Shown: piece after piece, positions 33,273-40,956 of the stretch
How positions within the stretch are numbered: the first letter of the stretch is position 1
Layout of the letters: each line of letters starts with the position of its first letter
Assembly: GCA_963764585.1 (NCBI GenBank)
Contig: CAVXTB010000003.1
Span: forward strand, 744,001 to 808,000
DNA length: 64,000 nucleotides
Origin: JAOPZW01 sp963764585
GTDB lineage: Bacteria > Actinomycetota > Thermoleophilia > Solirubrobacterales > Solirubrobacteraceae
Direction of reading: 5' to 3'
Notes under the pieces: model-generated
What the model was told of the DNA's origin: nothing
Databases searched by the model: none
Seen by the model: only the letters and a program-made list of their open reading frames with translations
Position numbers and translations under genes: made by a program

Positions 33273-34055
33273 ATGGACCAGGGTGAGGCCATCACCACCG
33301 CCGCGCGGGCCTTGCGAGAGCAGGAGCTCCTCAGGCGCATCCACGAGCACGGCGATCTGCGCGCGCGCGACCAGCTGGCCGAGGAGATGCTGCCGCTCGC
33401 TCGTGCGCTCGCCGGCCGCTACGCCAACCGCGGCGAGCCGCTCGACGACCTCGTCCAGGTCGCGTGCGTAGGCATCATGAAGGCGATCGACGGCTTCGAC
33501 ATCTCGCGCGAGGTGCGCTTCTCCTCCTACGCGACGCCGACCGTCCTGGGCGAGATCAAGCGCCACTTCCGCGACAAGACGTGGGCCATGCGCGTGCCGC
33601 GCGGGCTGCAGGAGCTGCAGCTGCAGGTGGCCAAGGCGCGCGACAAGCTGACCAACGAGCTCGGCCGCTCGCCGACCGTGCAGGAGATCGCCGACGCCGT
33701 CGAGGCTCCCTTCGAGGAGGTCCTGGCCACCATCCAGAGCGTCAGCGCGCGGCGGACCCGCTCGCTCGACGAGCCCACCGGCGAGGACGTCACCCTCGCC
33801 GACTCGCTCGGCGCCAGCGACCCCGAGATCGAGCGCGCCGAGATGCGCGCGCTGCTCGACGGCGCCTTCGACGTGCTCTCCGAGCGCGACCAGGAGGTCC
33901 TGCGCCTGCGCTTCGAGCACGACATGACGCAGACCGAGATCGCCCTGCGCATCGGCGTCAGCCAAATGCAGGTCTCGCGCCTGATCCGCCAGTCGCTGGC
34001 GCGGCTGCGGATGGACATCGAGCGCTCGCCCGAGCGCCGCGCGAAGATGCTCTAG
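33273..34055 (+). CDS. RNA polymerase sigma factor, SigB/SigF group
   Basis: This 260-residue alternative sigma factor has region 2 (GEPLDDLVQVACVGIMKAID, then FSSYATPTVLGEIKRHFRD), region 3 (LGRSPTVQEIADAVEAP) and region 4 helix-turn-helix (MTQTEIALRIGVSQMQVSRL). Length and lack of region 1.1 fit the general-stress/sporulation group. GGGTAT at 33251 resembles the -10 element read by this group, so partial self-control is possible, but no GTTT -35 is seen. No anti-sigma gene is adjacent. ATG 33273 begins MDQGEAI. Confidence 0.92.
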   Translation: MDQGEAITTAARALREQELLRRIHEHGDLRARDQLAEEMLPLARALAGRYANRGEPLDDLVQVACVGIMKAIDGFDISREVRFSSYATPTVLGEIKRHFRDKTWAMRVPRGLQELQLQVAKARDKLTNELGRSPTVQEIADAVEAPFEEVLATIQSVSARRTRSLDEPTGEDVTLADSLGASDPEIERAEMRALLDGAFDVLSERDQEVLRLRFEHDMTQTEIALRIGVSQMQVSRLIRQSLARLRMDIERSPERRAKML

Positions 34056-34420
34056 CCGGCGAGCTCGCCGCTGGGCTCGGCGTCGCCGGCGCCGGCCGTG
34101 GCGTGGGCGACCGGCTCGGGCTCGAGATTGCCGGAGACCACGAGGTCGGCCCAGGCGTAGACGACCGGCACCTGGAACCAGCCCGAGCACAGCACCCGGA
34201 ACTCGGTGAACTCCGGGCCCATCCAGTAGCGATCCCAGTCGCGCTTGCTGTCGAACTCGGCCGTCTGCAGGAACTTGTAGCGGTCGTCCTGGTAGCGGTA
34301 GAGCGAGTACGAGCGCGCGCCGTAGCGCAGCGCCACGGGAGCGACGCCGGCCAGCGCCGCCGCGAGCTTGTCGTGGCGGAAGCCCGTGGCGTACCAGGGG
34401 ATGTGCACGACGCCCGCCAT
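34052..34420 (-). CDS. Unknown protein coupled to crotonyl-CoA carboxylase/reductase
   Basis: This 122-residue protein, possibly of ferredoxin-like/EthD type, begins MAGVVHIPWYATGFRHDKLA and includes the aromatic-rich stretch YSLYRYQDDRYKFLQTAEFD and WDRYWMGPEF. That resembles small dimeric alpha-beta barrel proteins, but I cannot name a family with confidence. Its ATG overlaps the ccr stop by one base (TGATG), so it is made together with that enzyme. Its stop shares CTAG with the sigma factor gene on the other strand. A role in the ccr reaction is inference from coupling only. Confidence 0.75.
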   Translation of the reverse strand: MAGVVHIPWYATGFRHDKLAAALAGVAPVALRYGARSYSLYRYQDDRYKFLQTAEFDSKRDWDRYWMGPEFTEFRVLCSGWFQVPVVYAWADLVVSGNLEPEPVAHATAGAGDAEPSGELAG

Positions 34421-35670
34421 CAGGCACCCACCTCCGCGCGGATCGCGCCGGGCCCCTCGGCCGAGCGCCCCTGGCCCTCCTCGGTGGCGCCGACGAGGAT
34501 GGCGATCTTCCCTAGGTGCTTGTTCTCGTGCATGAGCTGATGGGCCTCCGCAACCTGGTCGAAGCCCATCGTACGCCACAGCACCGGCCGGACCTTGCTC
34601 TCGTCGATCAGGCGGTTGGCGACGTTGCACTCCCACGCGTTGGCGAAGTGCGAGCCGATGATCTGCTTCTGGCGCATCCACAGGTAGCGCACGTCGAAGT
34701 CCAGCTCGTAGCCCGACGTCGCGCCGCAGATCACGACCTTGCCGAACGGCTTGACGGTGAACACCGACGTGGGGAACGTCGCCTTGCCGACGTGCTCGAA
34801 GACGACGTCGGGCGAGTCGCCGAGCAGCTCGCGCACGCGCTTTGAGAAGTCGCGCGAGACCGCGAAGCGCGCCTTCTCCTCCTCGGGCGTCTCGCCGCCG
34901 CGGCGCATCATCCCGGCGAACTCGCGGCGGTCGATGAAGCCGTTGGCGCCGAGCTGCTCGACGAGCGCGCCCTTCTCGGGGCTGGACACGACGCCGACGC
35001 TGTCGGCGCCGGCGGCGGCGCACAGCTGGGTGGCGAACACGCCCAGGCCGCCGGCGGCGCCCCAGATGAGCACGCGCTGGCCGGCCTGCAGCTGCGCGCG
35101 GTCGATGAGCATGCGGTAGGCGGTGAAGTAGGTCAGCCCGTAGGAGGCGGCCTCCTCCCAGGCCAGGTGCTTGGGCTTGGGCAGCAGCTGCTGGGCCTGG
35201 ACCCTGGTGAACTGGGCGAACGATCCCCAGCTCGTCTCGTAGCCCCAGATGCGCTGCGACGGCGCGGCCAGCGGGTCGAGGCCATGGACCTCGGGGTCCT
35301 CGTAGGAGGCCTGGTTGCAGTGCACGACGACCTCGTCGCCGGGCTGCCAGCGGGTGACCCCCGGCCCGACCTTCCAGACCACGCCCGACGCGTCCGAGCC
35401 GCCGATGTGGTGGTCGCACTCCGGGTGATAGCGGAACACCGAGACCGGCTTGCCGAGCGCCGCCCACACGTTGTTGAAGTTCACCCCCGCCGCCATCACG
35501 CGCACGATGACCTCGAAGGCGCCCGGCTCGGGCACCTCGATCTCCTCGACCTGGAAGGCGTCGACGGGCTGGCCCTCGCGCTCCTGCCGGATGACCCAGG
35601 CCGCCATCGAGGCCGGCAAGTCGCCGGGTTGGGAATCGACGTTCGCGACCCGCGTGAGATCAACCGCCAT
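34420..35670 (-). CDS. ccr: Crotonyl-CoA carboxylase/reductase
   Basis: This 416-residue MDR-family enzyme has features specific to crotonyl-CoA carboxylase/reductase: AAGVNFNNVWAALGKP (residues 61-76), HHIGGSDASGVVWKVG, IWGYETSWGSFAQF (Tyr144-Glu145), an NADPH site GAAGGLGVFATQL (about 204-216) and WMRQKQIIGSHFAN (His341). The Asn, Glu and His correspond to the CO2-binding residues known from this family. It reduces and carboxylates crotonyl-CoA to ethylmalonyl-CoA with NADPH and CO2, the key step feeding ecm. AAGGGAG lies 11 bp before the ATG. No copy of the palindromic operator was seen upstream. Confidence 0.94.
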   Translation of the reverse strand: MAVDLTRVANVDSQPGDLPASMAAWVIRQEREGQPVDAFQVEEIEVPEPGAFEVIVRVMAAGVNFNNVWAALGKPVSVFRYHPECDHHIGGSDASGVVWKVGPGVTRWQPGDEVVVHCNQASYEDPEVHGLDPLAAPSQRIWGYETSWGSFAQFTRVQAQQLLPKPKHLAWEEAASYGLTYFTAYRMLIDRAQLQAGQRVLIWGAAGGLGVFATQLCAAAGADSVGVVSSPEKGALVEQLGANGFIDRREFAGMMRRGGETPEEEKARFAVSRDFSKRVRELLGDSPDVVFEHVGKATFPTSVFTVKPFGKVVICGATSGYELDFDVRYLWMRQKQIIGSHFANAWECNVANRLIDESKVRPVLWRTMGFDQVAEAHQLMHENKHLGKIAILVGATEEGQGRSAEGPGAIRAEVGA

Positions 35671-35722
35671 GTTCAGATCCGCTCCCTTGCATGCACGCCC
35701 GCGTTCAGCGGGGCAGGGGACC

Positions 35723-36634
35723 TTACCGACGACCCACGTATCCGGCGCGCACCAGCAGCACCGCCGCGACGATCAGCGGCAGGATCATCGTGCCGATGCC
35801 GAAGACGAAGAACGTCTCGGCCGAGTCGATGTGGCGCACCAGCCAGCCGAAGTTCATCCCGAAGAAGCCGGTCGCGAAGGTCAGCGGCAGGAAGATCGTC
35901 GCGACGATGGTCAGGCGGCCGGCCATCTGGTTGAGCAGCACGTTGACCGCCTCGGCCAGCAGCTCGCGCAGGTAGGCGATCTGGTTGGCGGTGAGGACGA
36001 GGTCGTCGTGGACGTCGCGGAACTTGTGGCGGGCGACGTCGCGCTCGAGGCCGGGCATGTGCTCGAGCACCTCGCCGCCGCGCGCGAGCATCTCGCGCTG
36101 GGGGATGACGATCTGCTGCAGGCGAAACAGCAAGGAGCGCAGCTCGCTCATGCGCCGGCGCTGATCGACCGTCGGGCGCCGGAAGGCGATCTCCTCGAGG
36201 GCCTCGACCTCGGCGCCGTACCGCTCCACGAGCGCGCGCAGCGAGTCGGCCAGCGCGTCGAGGATGCGGTACACGAGCTCCTGCTCGGTGCGCATCGCCT
36301 TGGCGTTCAGACGCTCCTTGGCGGCGCCGAGGTGCGCGCAGCTGTCGCGGCGCACGGTCACGACCTCGTCGCCGGACACGTGGATGTGGACCTCGACGAG
36401 CCGGTCGTCCTCCGCGCCGTAGAAGACGATGAGCACGCGCGTCTCGTAGTCGTCGAGCTTCGGCCGCTGGCCGAACTCCTTCGTGTCCTCGATCGCGAGC
36501 TCGGGGATGCCGAGCAGCACGCCGAGCTCGTCGATGTCTGCGTCGGTGGGCGAGTGCAGGTCCAGCCAGAAGAACTCGCCGCGCTCGCGCAGCGCGCGGA
36601 TCGCTTCGACGTCGACGCTGGTGAGCAGTTGCAT
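35723..36634 (-). CDS. corA: CorA-type magnesium transporter
   Basis: This 303-residue protein has a large cytoplasmic N-terminal domain, a long helix region (residues about 150-240) and two C-terminal membrane segments. The signature YGMN-type loop appears as FFGMNFG near residue 263. CorA pentamers carry Mg2+ (and sometimes Co2+ or Ni2+) into the cell. The start MQLLTSVDVEAIRAL is typical. It is monocistronic, 52 bp upstream of ccr on the same strand, with no obvious shared control. Confidence 0.92.
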   Translation of the reverse strand: MQLLTSVDVEAIRALRERGEFFWLDLHSPTDADIDELGVLLGIPELAIEDTKEFGQRPKLDDYETRVLIVFYGAEDDRLVEVHIHVSGDEVVTVRRDSCAHLGAAKERLNAKAMRTEQELVYRILDALADSLRALVERYGAEVEALEEIAFRRPTVDQRRRMSELRSLLFRLQQIVIPQREMLARGGEVLEHMPGLERDVARHKFRDVHDDLVLTANQIAYLRELLAEAVNVLLNQMAGRLTIVATIFLPLTFATGFFGMNFGWLVRHIDSAETFFVFGIGTMILPLIVAAVLLVRAGYVGRR

Positions 36635-36673
36635 CCGGCGCCGCCACGGTAGCGACGGCGCCGGATGCGCGCG

Positions 36674-38245
36674 CTACGCCGCCTCGACGAGCTCGGGCTC
36701 GGCCTCGGCCGGGTCGGGGCCGGCGCTCTCGGCGGCGACCTCCGACGGCGCGACCGCGCGGTCGGCGATCAGCAGCCAGGCCAGCAGCGCGCCCAGGACG
36801 GTGACCGCCGCGCCGATGCGCAGGCCGCTGTTGAGCGCAGAGACGAAGGCCTGCTGGACCGCGTCGCCGACCTGCCCGCCGACGCGGGCGCCGCCGGCGC
36901 CCAGCGACTCGGCCAGGTCCTGGCGGCGGCTCTCGGGCACCGCGGGCAGCAGCTGCTCGAGCTTGGACTTGCCCAGGCCGGTGATGAGCGCGCCCATGAC
37001 GGCGACGCCGAAGGTGCCGCCGACCATGCGGCTCATCGAGAGGATGCCGCTGGCCACGCCGGCCTTGCTCGGCTCGACCGCGTTCATTCCCGCCGTGCTC
37101 ATCGGCGACATGACGAGGCCCATGCCCAGGCCGAGGAGCACGAAGGCGCCCACGAGGAAGCCGTAGCTCGTGTCGACGGTCAGGTGGCCCTGCCAGAACA
37201 GCGACCCGGCCACGATCAGAAGACCGGCGACCATGAGCGGGCGCGGACCGATGCGGTCCGACAGCCGGCCGGCGATCGGCCCGGCGAAGATGATCACGAC
37301 GGTCGAGGGCAGGAAGCGCACGCCCGCCTCGAGCGGCGAGTAGCCCTTGATGTTCTGCATGTAGAGGGCCAGGAAGAAGAACACCGAGAGCATCGCGAAC
37401 GTCACCAGGAAGGCCACGAGGTTCGCGCCGAAGAACGACTTCGAGCGGAAGAAGCTGAAGTCGACCATCGGCTCGGGCACGCGGCGCTCCGCGATCGCGA
37501 ACGCGACCAGCGCGCCGGCCGCGACGGCGAAGAGCGCGATGATCGCGGCCGAGCCCCAGCCCCACGCGTTGCCCTCGACGAGCGCGAGCACCAGGGCGCC
37601 AAGGCCGACGGACAGCGTCGCCACGCCAGCGAGATCGACGTGGTGGGTCGAGCTCTCGTCGCGCGACTCGCGCGCGGCGGCGAGCGTGACGAACACGGCG
37701 ATCGCGGCCACGGGGACGTTGAGCAGGAAGATCGACTGCCACGAGACGTTCTCGGTGAGGAAGCCGCCGACGACCGGGCCGATCGCCAGCGCCAGCGCGC
37801 TCACGCCGGCCCACGTGCCGATCGCCTTGCCGCGCTCGTGGGCCGGGAAGGCGTTGGAGATGATCGACAGCGTCGCGGGCATCATGAACGCGGCGCCGAC
37901 GCCCTGGACGGCGCGGCCGGTGACGAGCCACGCCTCGGTCTGCGAGAGCGCGATGAACGCGCTCGACGCACCGAAGACCATGACGCCGAAGAGGAACATG
38001 CGCCGGCGGCCGAAGATGTCGCCGAGCCGGCCGCCGGTGACGAGCAGCACGGCGAAGCTCAGCGTGTAGGCGTTGACGGTCCATTCCAGGCCGCTGATCG
38101 AGGAGTGCAGGTCCTTCTGGATCGACGGCAGCGCGACGTTCACGACCGTGTTGTCGAGCATGATCATGAACAGCGCGAAGCACATCGCGCCGAGGGTCCA
38201 CCAGCGGCGGTTGTCGTCGGTGATGGCGGAGCGGATTCGGGTCAT
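36674..38245 (-). CDS. MFS multidrug exporter, DHA2 (14-helix, EmrB/QacA) family
   Basis: This 523-residue protein has about 14 hydrophobic segments. Motif A appears as TGGRLGDIFGRRRMF after helix 2 and again as AGRLSDRIGPRPLMV, and motif C-like AIGPVVGGFL lies in helix 5. It should export drugs or other small molecules using the proton gradient. ATG 38245 overlaps the stop of the upstream MarR gene (ATGA), so the pair forms an operon in which the MarR protein very likely controls the pump. The substrate is unknown. Confidence 0.93.
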   Translation of the reverse strand: MTRIRSAITDDNRRWWTLGAMCFALFMIMLDNTVVNVALPSIQKDLHSSISGLEWTVNAYTLSFAVLLVTGGRLGDIFGRRRMFLFGVMVFGASSAFIALSQTEAWLVTGRAVQGVGAAFMMPATLSIISNAFPAHERGKAIGTWAGVSALALAIGPVVGGFLTENVSWQSIFLLNVPVAAIAVFVTLAAARESRDESSTHHVDLAGVATLSVGLGALVLALVEGNAWGWGSAAIIALFAVAAGALVAFAIAERRVPEPMVDFSFFRSKSFFGANLVAFLVTFAMLSVFFFLALYMQNIKGYSPLEAGVRFLPSTVVIIFAGPIAGRLSDRIGPRPLMVAGLLIVAGSLFWQGHLTVDTSYGFLVGAFVLLGLGMGLVMSPMSTAGMNAVEPSKAGVASGILSMSRMVGGTFGVAVMGALITGLGKSKLEQLLPAVPESRRQDLAESLGAGGARVGGQVGDAVQQAFVSALNSGLRIGAAVTVLGALLAWLLIADRAVAPSEVAAESAGPDPAEAEPELVEAA

Positions 38246-38697
38246 GAGCGGTGGGGGAGGTCGGAGAGGGCGCTGGACAGGGTGGTCCGCTGCTCGGGGG
38301 TCAGAGCGGCGGCGTACTCCTCGAGGCCGACGAGGCGGGCGGTCTCGATGCGGTCGACGATCGCGCGGCCCGCGGCGGTGATGCCGACGCGCTTGATGCG
38401 GCGGTCGTCGGGGTCCTCACGGCGCTCGAGCCAGCCGCGGTGCAGCAGCGCGTCGACGATGCGGCTGGCGCTGGGCAGCGAGAGCCCGAGCCGGACGGAC
38501 AGCTCCTTGACGGAAACCTCGCGCGGGGAGTCGGTCAACGCGTGCAGCGTCTTCATCTGCGTGATCGAGATCTCGAGCTCGGCGATGAGCGCGTACAGGT
38601 GCTGGCTGCTGCCGCGCATGAGGTGATGCCAGAGGTCGAGCAGCTCGCCGGCGAGCTGCTTCGGGGAAACTTGTGTCGCGGCGCTACTTGCTTGCAC
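38242..38697 (-). CDS. MarR-family transcriptional repressor
   Basis: This 151-residue winged-helix regulator has LTDSPREVSVKELSVRLGLS (recognition region) and the wing DPDDRRIKRVGITAAGRAIV. GTG 38697 is chosen; a -10-like AATACT lies just upstream on the minus strand, which suggests a nearly leaderless mRNA. It precedes and overlaps the MFS gene. The palindrome TGCAC-AC-GTGCA at 38710 is a likely binding site. It should release DNA on binding a pump substrate. Confidence 0.9.
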   Translation of the reverse strand: MQASSAATQVSPKQLAGELLDLWHHLMRGSSQHLYALIAELEISITQMKTLHALTDSPREVSVKELSVRLGLSLPSASRIVDALLHRGWLERREDPDDRRIKRVGITAAGRAIVDRIETARLVGLEEYAAALTPEQRTTLSSALSDLPHRS

Positions 38698-38709
38698 GCA
38701 CGAAAGTAT

Positions 38710-38721
38710 TGCACACGTGCA
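38710..38721. promoter_or_regulatory. Short palindrome, probable MarR operator
   Basis: TGCACACGTGCA has 5-bp arms around two bases and lies 13 bp upstream of the MarR start, next to its -10-like AATACT. It also sits within the 31 bp between the MarR gene and the 3' end of the upstream Lrp-like gene. Confidence 0.5.
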
Positions 38722-38728
38722 TTGATGG

Positions 38729-39211
38729 TCAGGTTCGGCTGTCCACACCTGCCAGCGATTCGAGCACGGGCCGCCGGATGTGCTCGTAGACGACGGAGGT
38801 GCGCACGTCGGCCACCTCGGCGCGCTCGGTGAGGCGGTCGATGACGAACGCGTACAGCGCGTCGGTGTCCGGCACCGCGACGTGCAGCAGGAAGTCGTCG
38901 CCGCCCGAGACCACGAAGACGCCGACCGTCTCGGGCAGCTGGCCGGCCCAATCGCGGAAGGCCTCGATGTGCTCGCGGGACGGCGGCCGGATGCGCACCG
39001 CAATCAGCGCCTGCACGCGGCGGCCGAGCGCCTCGAGCGCGACGTCGGCGTGATAGCCGCGCACGACGCCGGTGGCCCGCAGCGCGCGCACGCGCTCGGA
39101 GGTCGTCGACGGCGCCGCGTGCACGGCGGCCGCGAGGTCGCGGTTGGTCTGCCGTGCATCGTCCTGCAGCGCACCCAGAAGGGCGAGGTCCAGCGAATCA
39201 AGATCGGTCAA
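38729..39211 (-). CDS. Lrp/AsnC-family transcriptional regulator
   Basis: This 160-residue protein has an N-terminal helix-turn-helix (LDLALLGALQDDARQTNRDL, then AAPSTTSERVRALRATGVV) and a C-terminal RAM ligand-binding domain (VQALIAVRIRPPSREHIEAF, then VSGGDDFLLHVAVPD). It probably senses an amino acid or related metabolite. It is divergent from the DUF2000 gene 70 bp away, a frequent arrangement in which the regulator controls its neighbour. Confidence 0.9.
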   Translation of the reverse strand: MTDLDSLDLALLGALQDDARQTNRDLAAAVHAAPSTTSERVRALRATGVVRGYHADVALEALGRRVQALIAVRIRPPSREHIEAFRDWAGQLPETVGVFVVSGGDDFLLHVAVPDTDALYAFVIDRLTERAEVADVRTSVVYEHIRRPVLESLAGVDSRT

Positions 39212-39281
39212 GACGGCCTACTTCCGGACGTCGTACGGAGTTGTGCCTGGATCCTGCCAGGTCGGCTACCGTGCCGGCGCG

Positions 39282-39698
39282 ATGACCGCAGCAACCACGG
39301 AACGCTGCGTCGTGGTGGTCGACGAGGCGCTGCCGCCCGGCCTGGCCGCCAACGCCGCCGCGGTGCTCGCGCTGACCCTCGGCGCGACCGTCGGCGGCCT
39401 CCTCGACGGCGACCTCGTCGACGCCGACGGCGAGGTCCACCCGGGGCTGATCCCGATGGGGCTGCCGGTGCTGTGCGCGCCGCGCGCGCTGCTGACCGAG
39501 CTGCGCCTGCGCGCTGTCCCGGCCGGGGTGGGCGTCATCGACTTCCCGAGCTTCGGCCAGCAGACCACCGACTACGACGAGGTCCGCGGCAAGGTCGCGC
39601 AGACGCAGACCGCAGAGCTCGAGTACCTCGGGATCGTGCTGCACGGTCCGCGCCGCGCGGTCAACCGGCTGTCCGGGAGCCTGCGGCTCCTGCGCTAG
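39282..39698 (+). CDS. DUF2000 family protein
   Basis: This 138-residue protein starts ERCVVVVDEALPPGLAANAA and includes VGGLLDGDLVDADGEVHPGL, PVLCAPRALLTELR and YLGIVLHGPRRAVNRLSGSL. This layout matches DUF2000, which has a peptidyl-tRNA-hydrolase-like fold but no established activity. It lies divergent from the Lrp/AsnC gene, which may regulate it. Its stop shares CTAG with the RTX-like gene on the other strand. Confidence 0.8.
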   Translation: MTAATTERCVVVVDEALPPGLAANAAAVLALTLGATVGGLLDGDLVDADGEVHPGLIPMGLPVLCAPRALLTELRLRAVPAGVGVIDFPSFGQQTTDYDEVRGKVAQTQTAELEYLGIVLHGPRRAVNRLSGSLRLLR

Positions 39699-40867
39699 CG
39701 GTAGCGGCGGGTGACCCGCTCGCAGCCGACCGTCCTGACCTTGCGGTTGAAGCCGATCCGCACGGTGTCGCGCCCGGGCCCGCAGTCGATCGCCGTCGGG
39801 CCGGACGCGTAGGCCTCGATCAGGTCGGCGCCGCCGCCGGCCTGCACGCGGTTGCGGCCCTTGCCGCGCAGCCGGACGTGGTCGTTGCCCGCGCCCCCGC
39901 GGATGACGTTGGCGGCCGGCCCGCCCTGCAGGAAGTCGGCGCCGGGGCCGCCGTCGATGACGTTGGCGCCGCGGCCGCCGTAGACGGTGTCGTCGCCGGG
40001 GCCGGCGTCGAGGGTGTCGGTGCCGTTGCTGGGGCCGTCGTGATGGCGATTGCCCCACAGGACGTCGTCGCCGGCGCCGGCGGCGATCGTGTCGGGGCCC
40101 ACGCCGCCCAGGAGGTTGTCGTCGCGGTCCGAGCCGGCCAGCGTCTGGCCGGCGTCGCCGGCGAGCGTCGTCACCCCGCGGGTGTCGTCGACGACCGGGT
40201 CGGCCTCGACGATCTGCTCGCAGCTCAGGATGCGCCCGGCGGTGAGGGCGTCGCGGTTGGACCAGCCGCCGGGCTGGTCGATCGGGTTGACGTACAGCGT
40301 GTCGTTGCCGGCGCCGCAGTCCACCGAGCCGACCGCGGTGCCGTTGTTGACGTAGATCTCGTCGTCGCCGTCGCCCGCGTCGATCGCGTCGGGGCCCGAG
40401 TCGGCGTAGATCGTGTCGTTGCCCGCGCCACCGGCGATGACGTCGGCGCCGCTGCCGCCGTGCAGGACGTCGTCGCCGTCGCCCCCCGCGACGCGGTCGG
40501 GACCGGCGCCGCCGTCGGCCTCGTCGGCTCCGGGGCCGCCGTCGAGCGCGTCGTGCCCGAAGCCGCCCACCAGCGTGTCGTCGCCGCCGGCGCCCGCGAC
40601 GGTGTCGTCGCCGGAGCCGCCGTCGAGCGTGTCGTCGCCGCGGGCGCCGCGGATGACGTCCGCGCCGCCCTCGCCGAGCAGCTGATCGGGGCCGGCGCCG
40701 CCCGTGACGCGGTCCGGCCCGCCGCCCGCGCGGACGAGCACGCCGGTCGCGCGCTTCACGGCGATGCGATCGGGGCCGGGCGTGCCCACCGGCGTGCGCG
40801 CCGTGGCGGCGGGGGCGAGGAGGGCGCCGAGGGCGATGGCGGTGGCGGTCAGCAGGCGAGCATTCAT
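39695..40867 (-). CDS. Secreted RTX-like calcium-binding repeat protein
   Basis: This 390-residue protein starts with a signal peptide (MNARLLTATAIALGALLAPA). At least ten glycine/aspartate nonapeptide-type repeats follow (GGSGDDTVAGAGGDDTL, GGDGDDVLHGGSGADVI, GPGDDTVYGGRGANVI), typical of the calcium-binding parallel beta-roll. A middle segment with two Cys breaks the repeats, and the tail RKVRTVGCERVTRRYR is basic. It is probably a Ca2+-binding extracellular protein; there is no enzymatic domain. The repeats are protein-level and degenerate in DNA. Confidence 0.87.
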   Translation of the reverse strand: MNARLLTATAIALGALLAPAATARTPVGTPGPDRIAVKRATGVLVRAGGGPDRVTGGAGPDQLLGEGGADVIRGARGDDTLDGGSGDDTVAGAGGDDTLVGGFGHDALDGGPGADEADGGAGPDRVAGGDGDDVLHGGSGADVIAGGAGNDTIYADSGPDAIDAGDGDDEIYVNNGTAVGSVDCGAGNDTLYVNPIDQPGGWSNRDALTAGRILSCEQIVEADPVVDDTRGVTTLAGDAGQTLAGSDRDDNLLGGVGPDTIAAGAGDDVLWGNRHHDGPSNGTDTLDAGPGDDTVYGGRGANVIDGGPGADFLQGGPAANVIRGGAGNDHVRLRGKGRNRVQAGGGADLIEAYASGPTAIDCGPGRDTVRIGFNRKVRTVGCERVTRRYR

Positions 40868-40956
40868 CCATCTTCCAGATCGACGGTTCGCGCGGGTGGC
40901 TTGATGGGCCGCGTTGGCCGCTGACAGCGGGCTTCAGCCGGCCGGCCGAGGGGTCG

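Noticed and set aside
39695..40867. Possible DNA repeat array or CRISPR
   Set aside because: The periodicity comes from RTX nonapeptide repeats in a protein. Repeat units vary at the DNA level and there are no constant repeats with spacers. No CRISPR array or cas gene was seen in the window.
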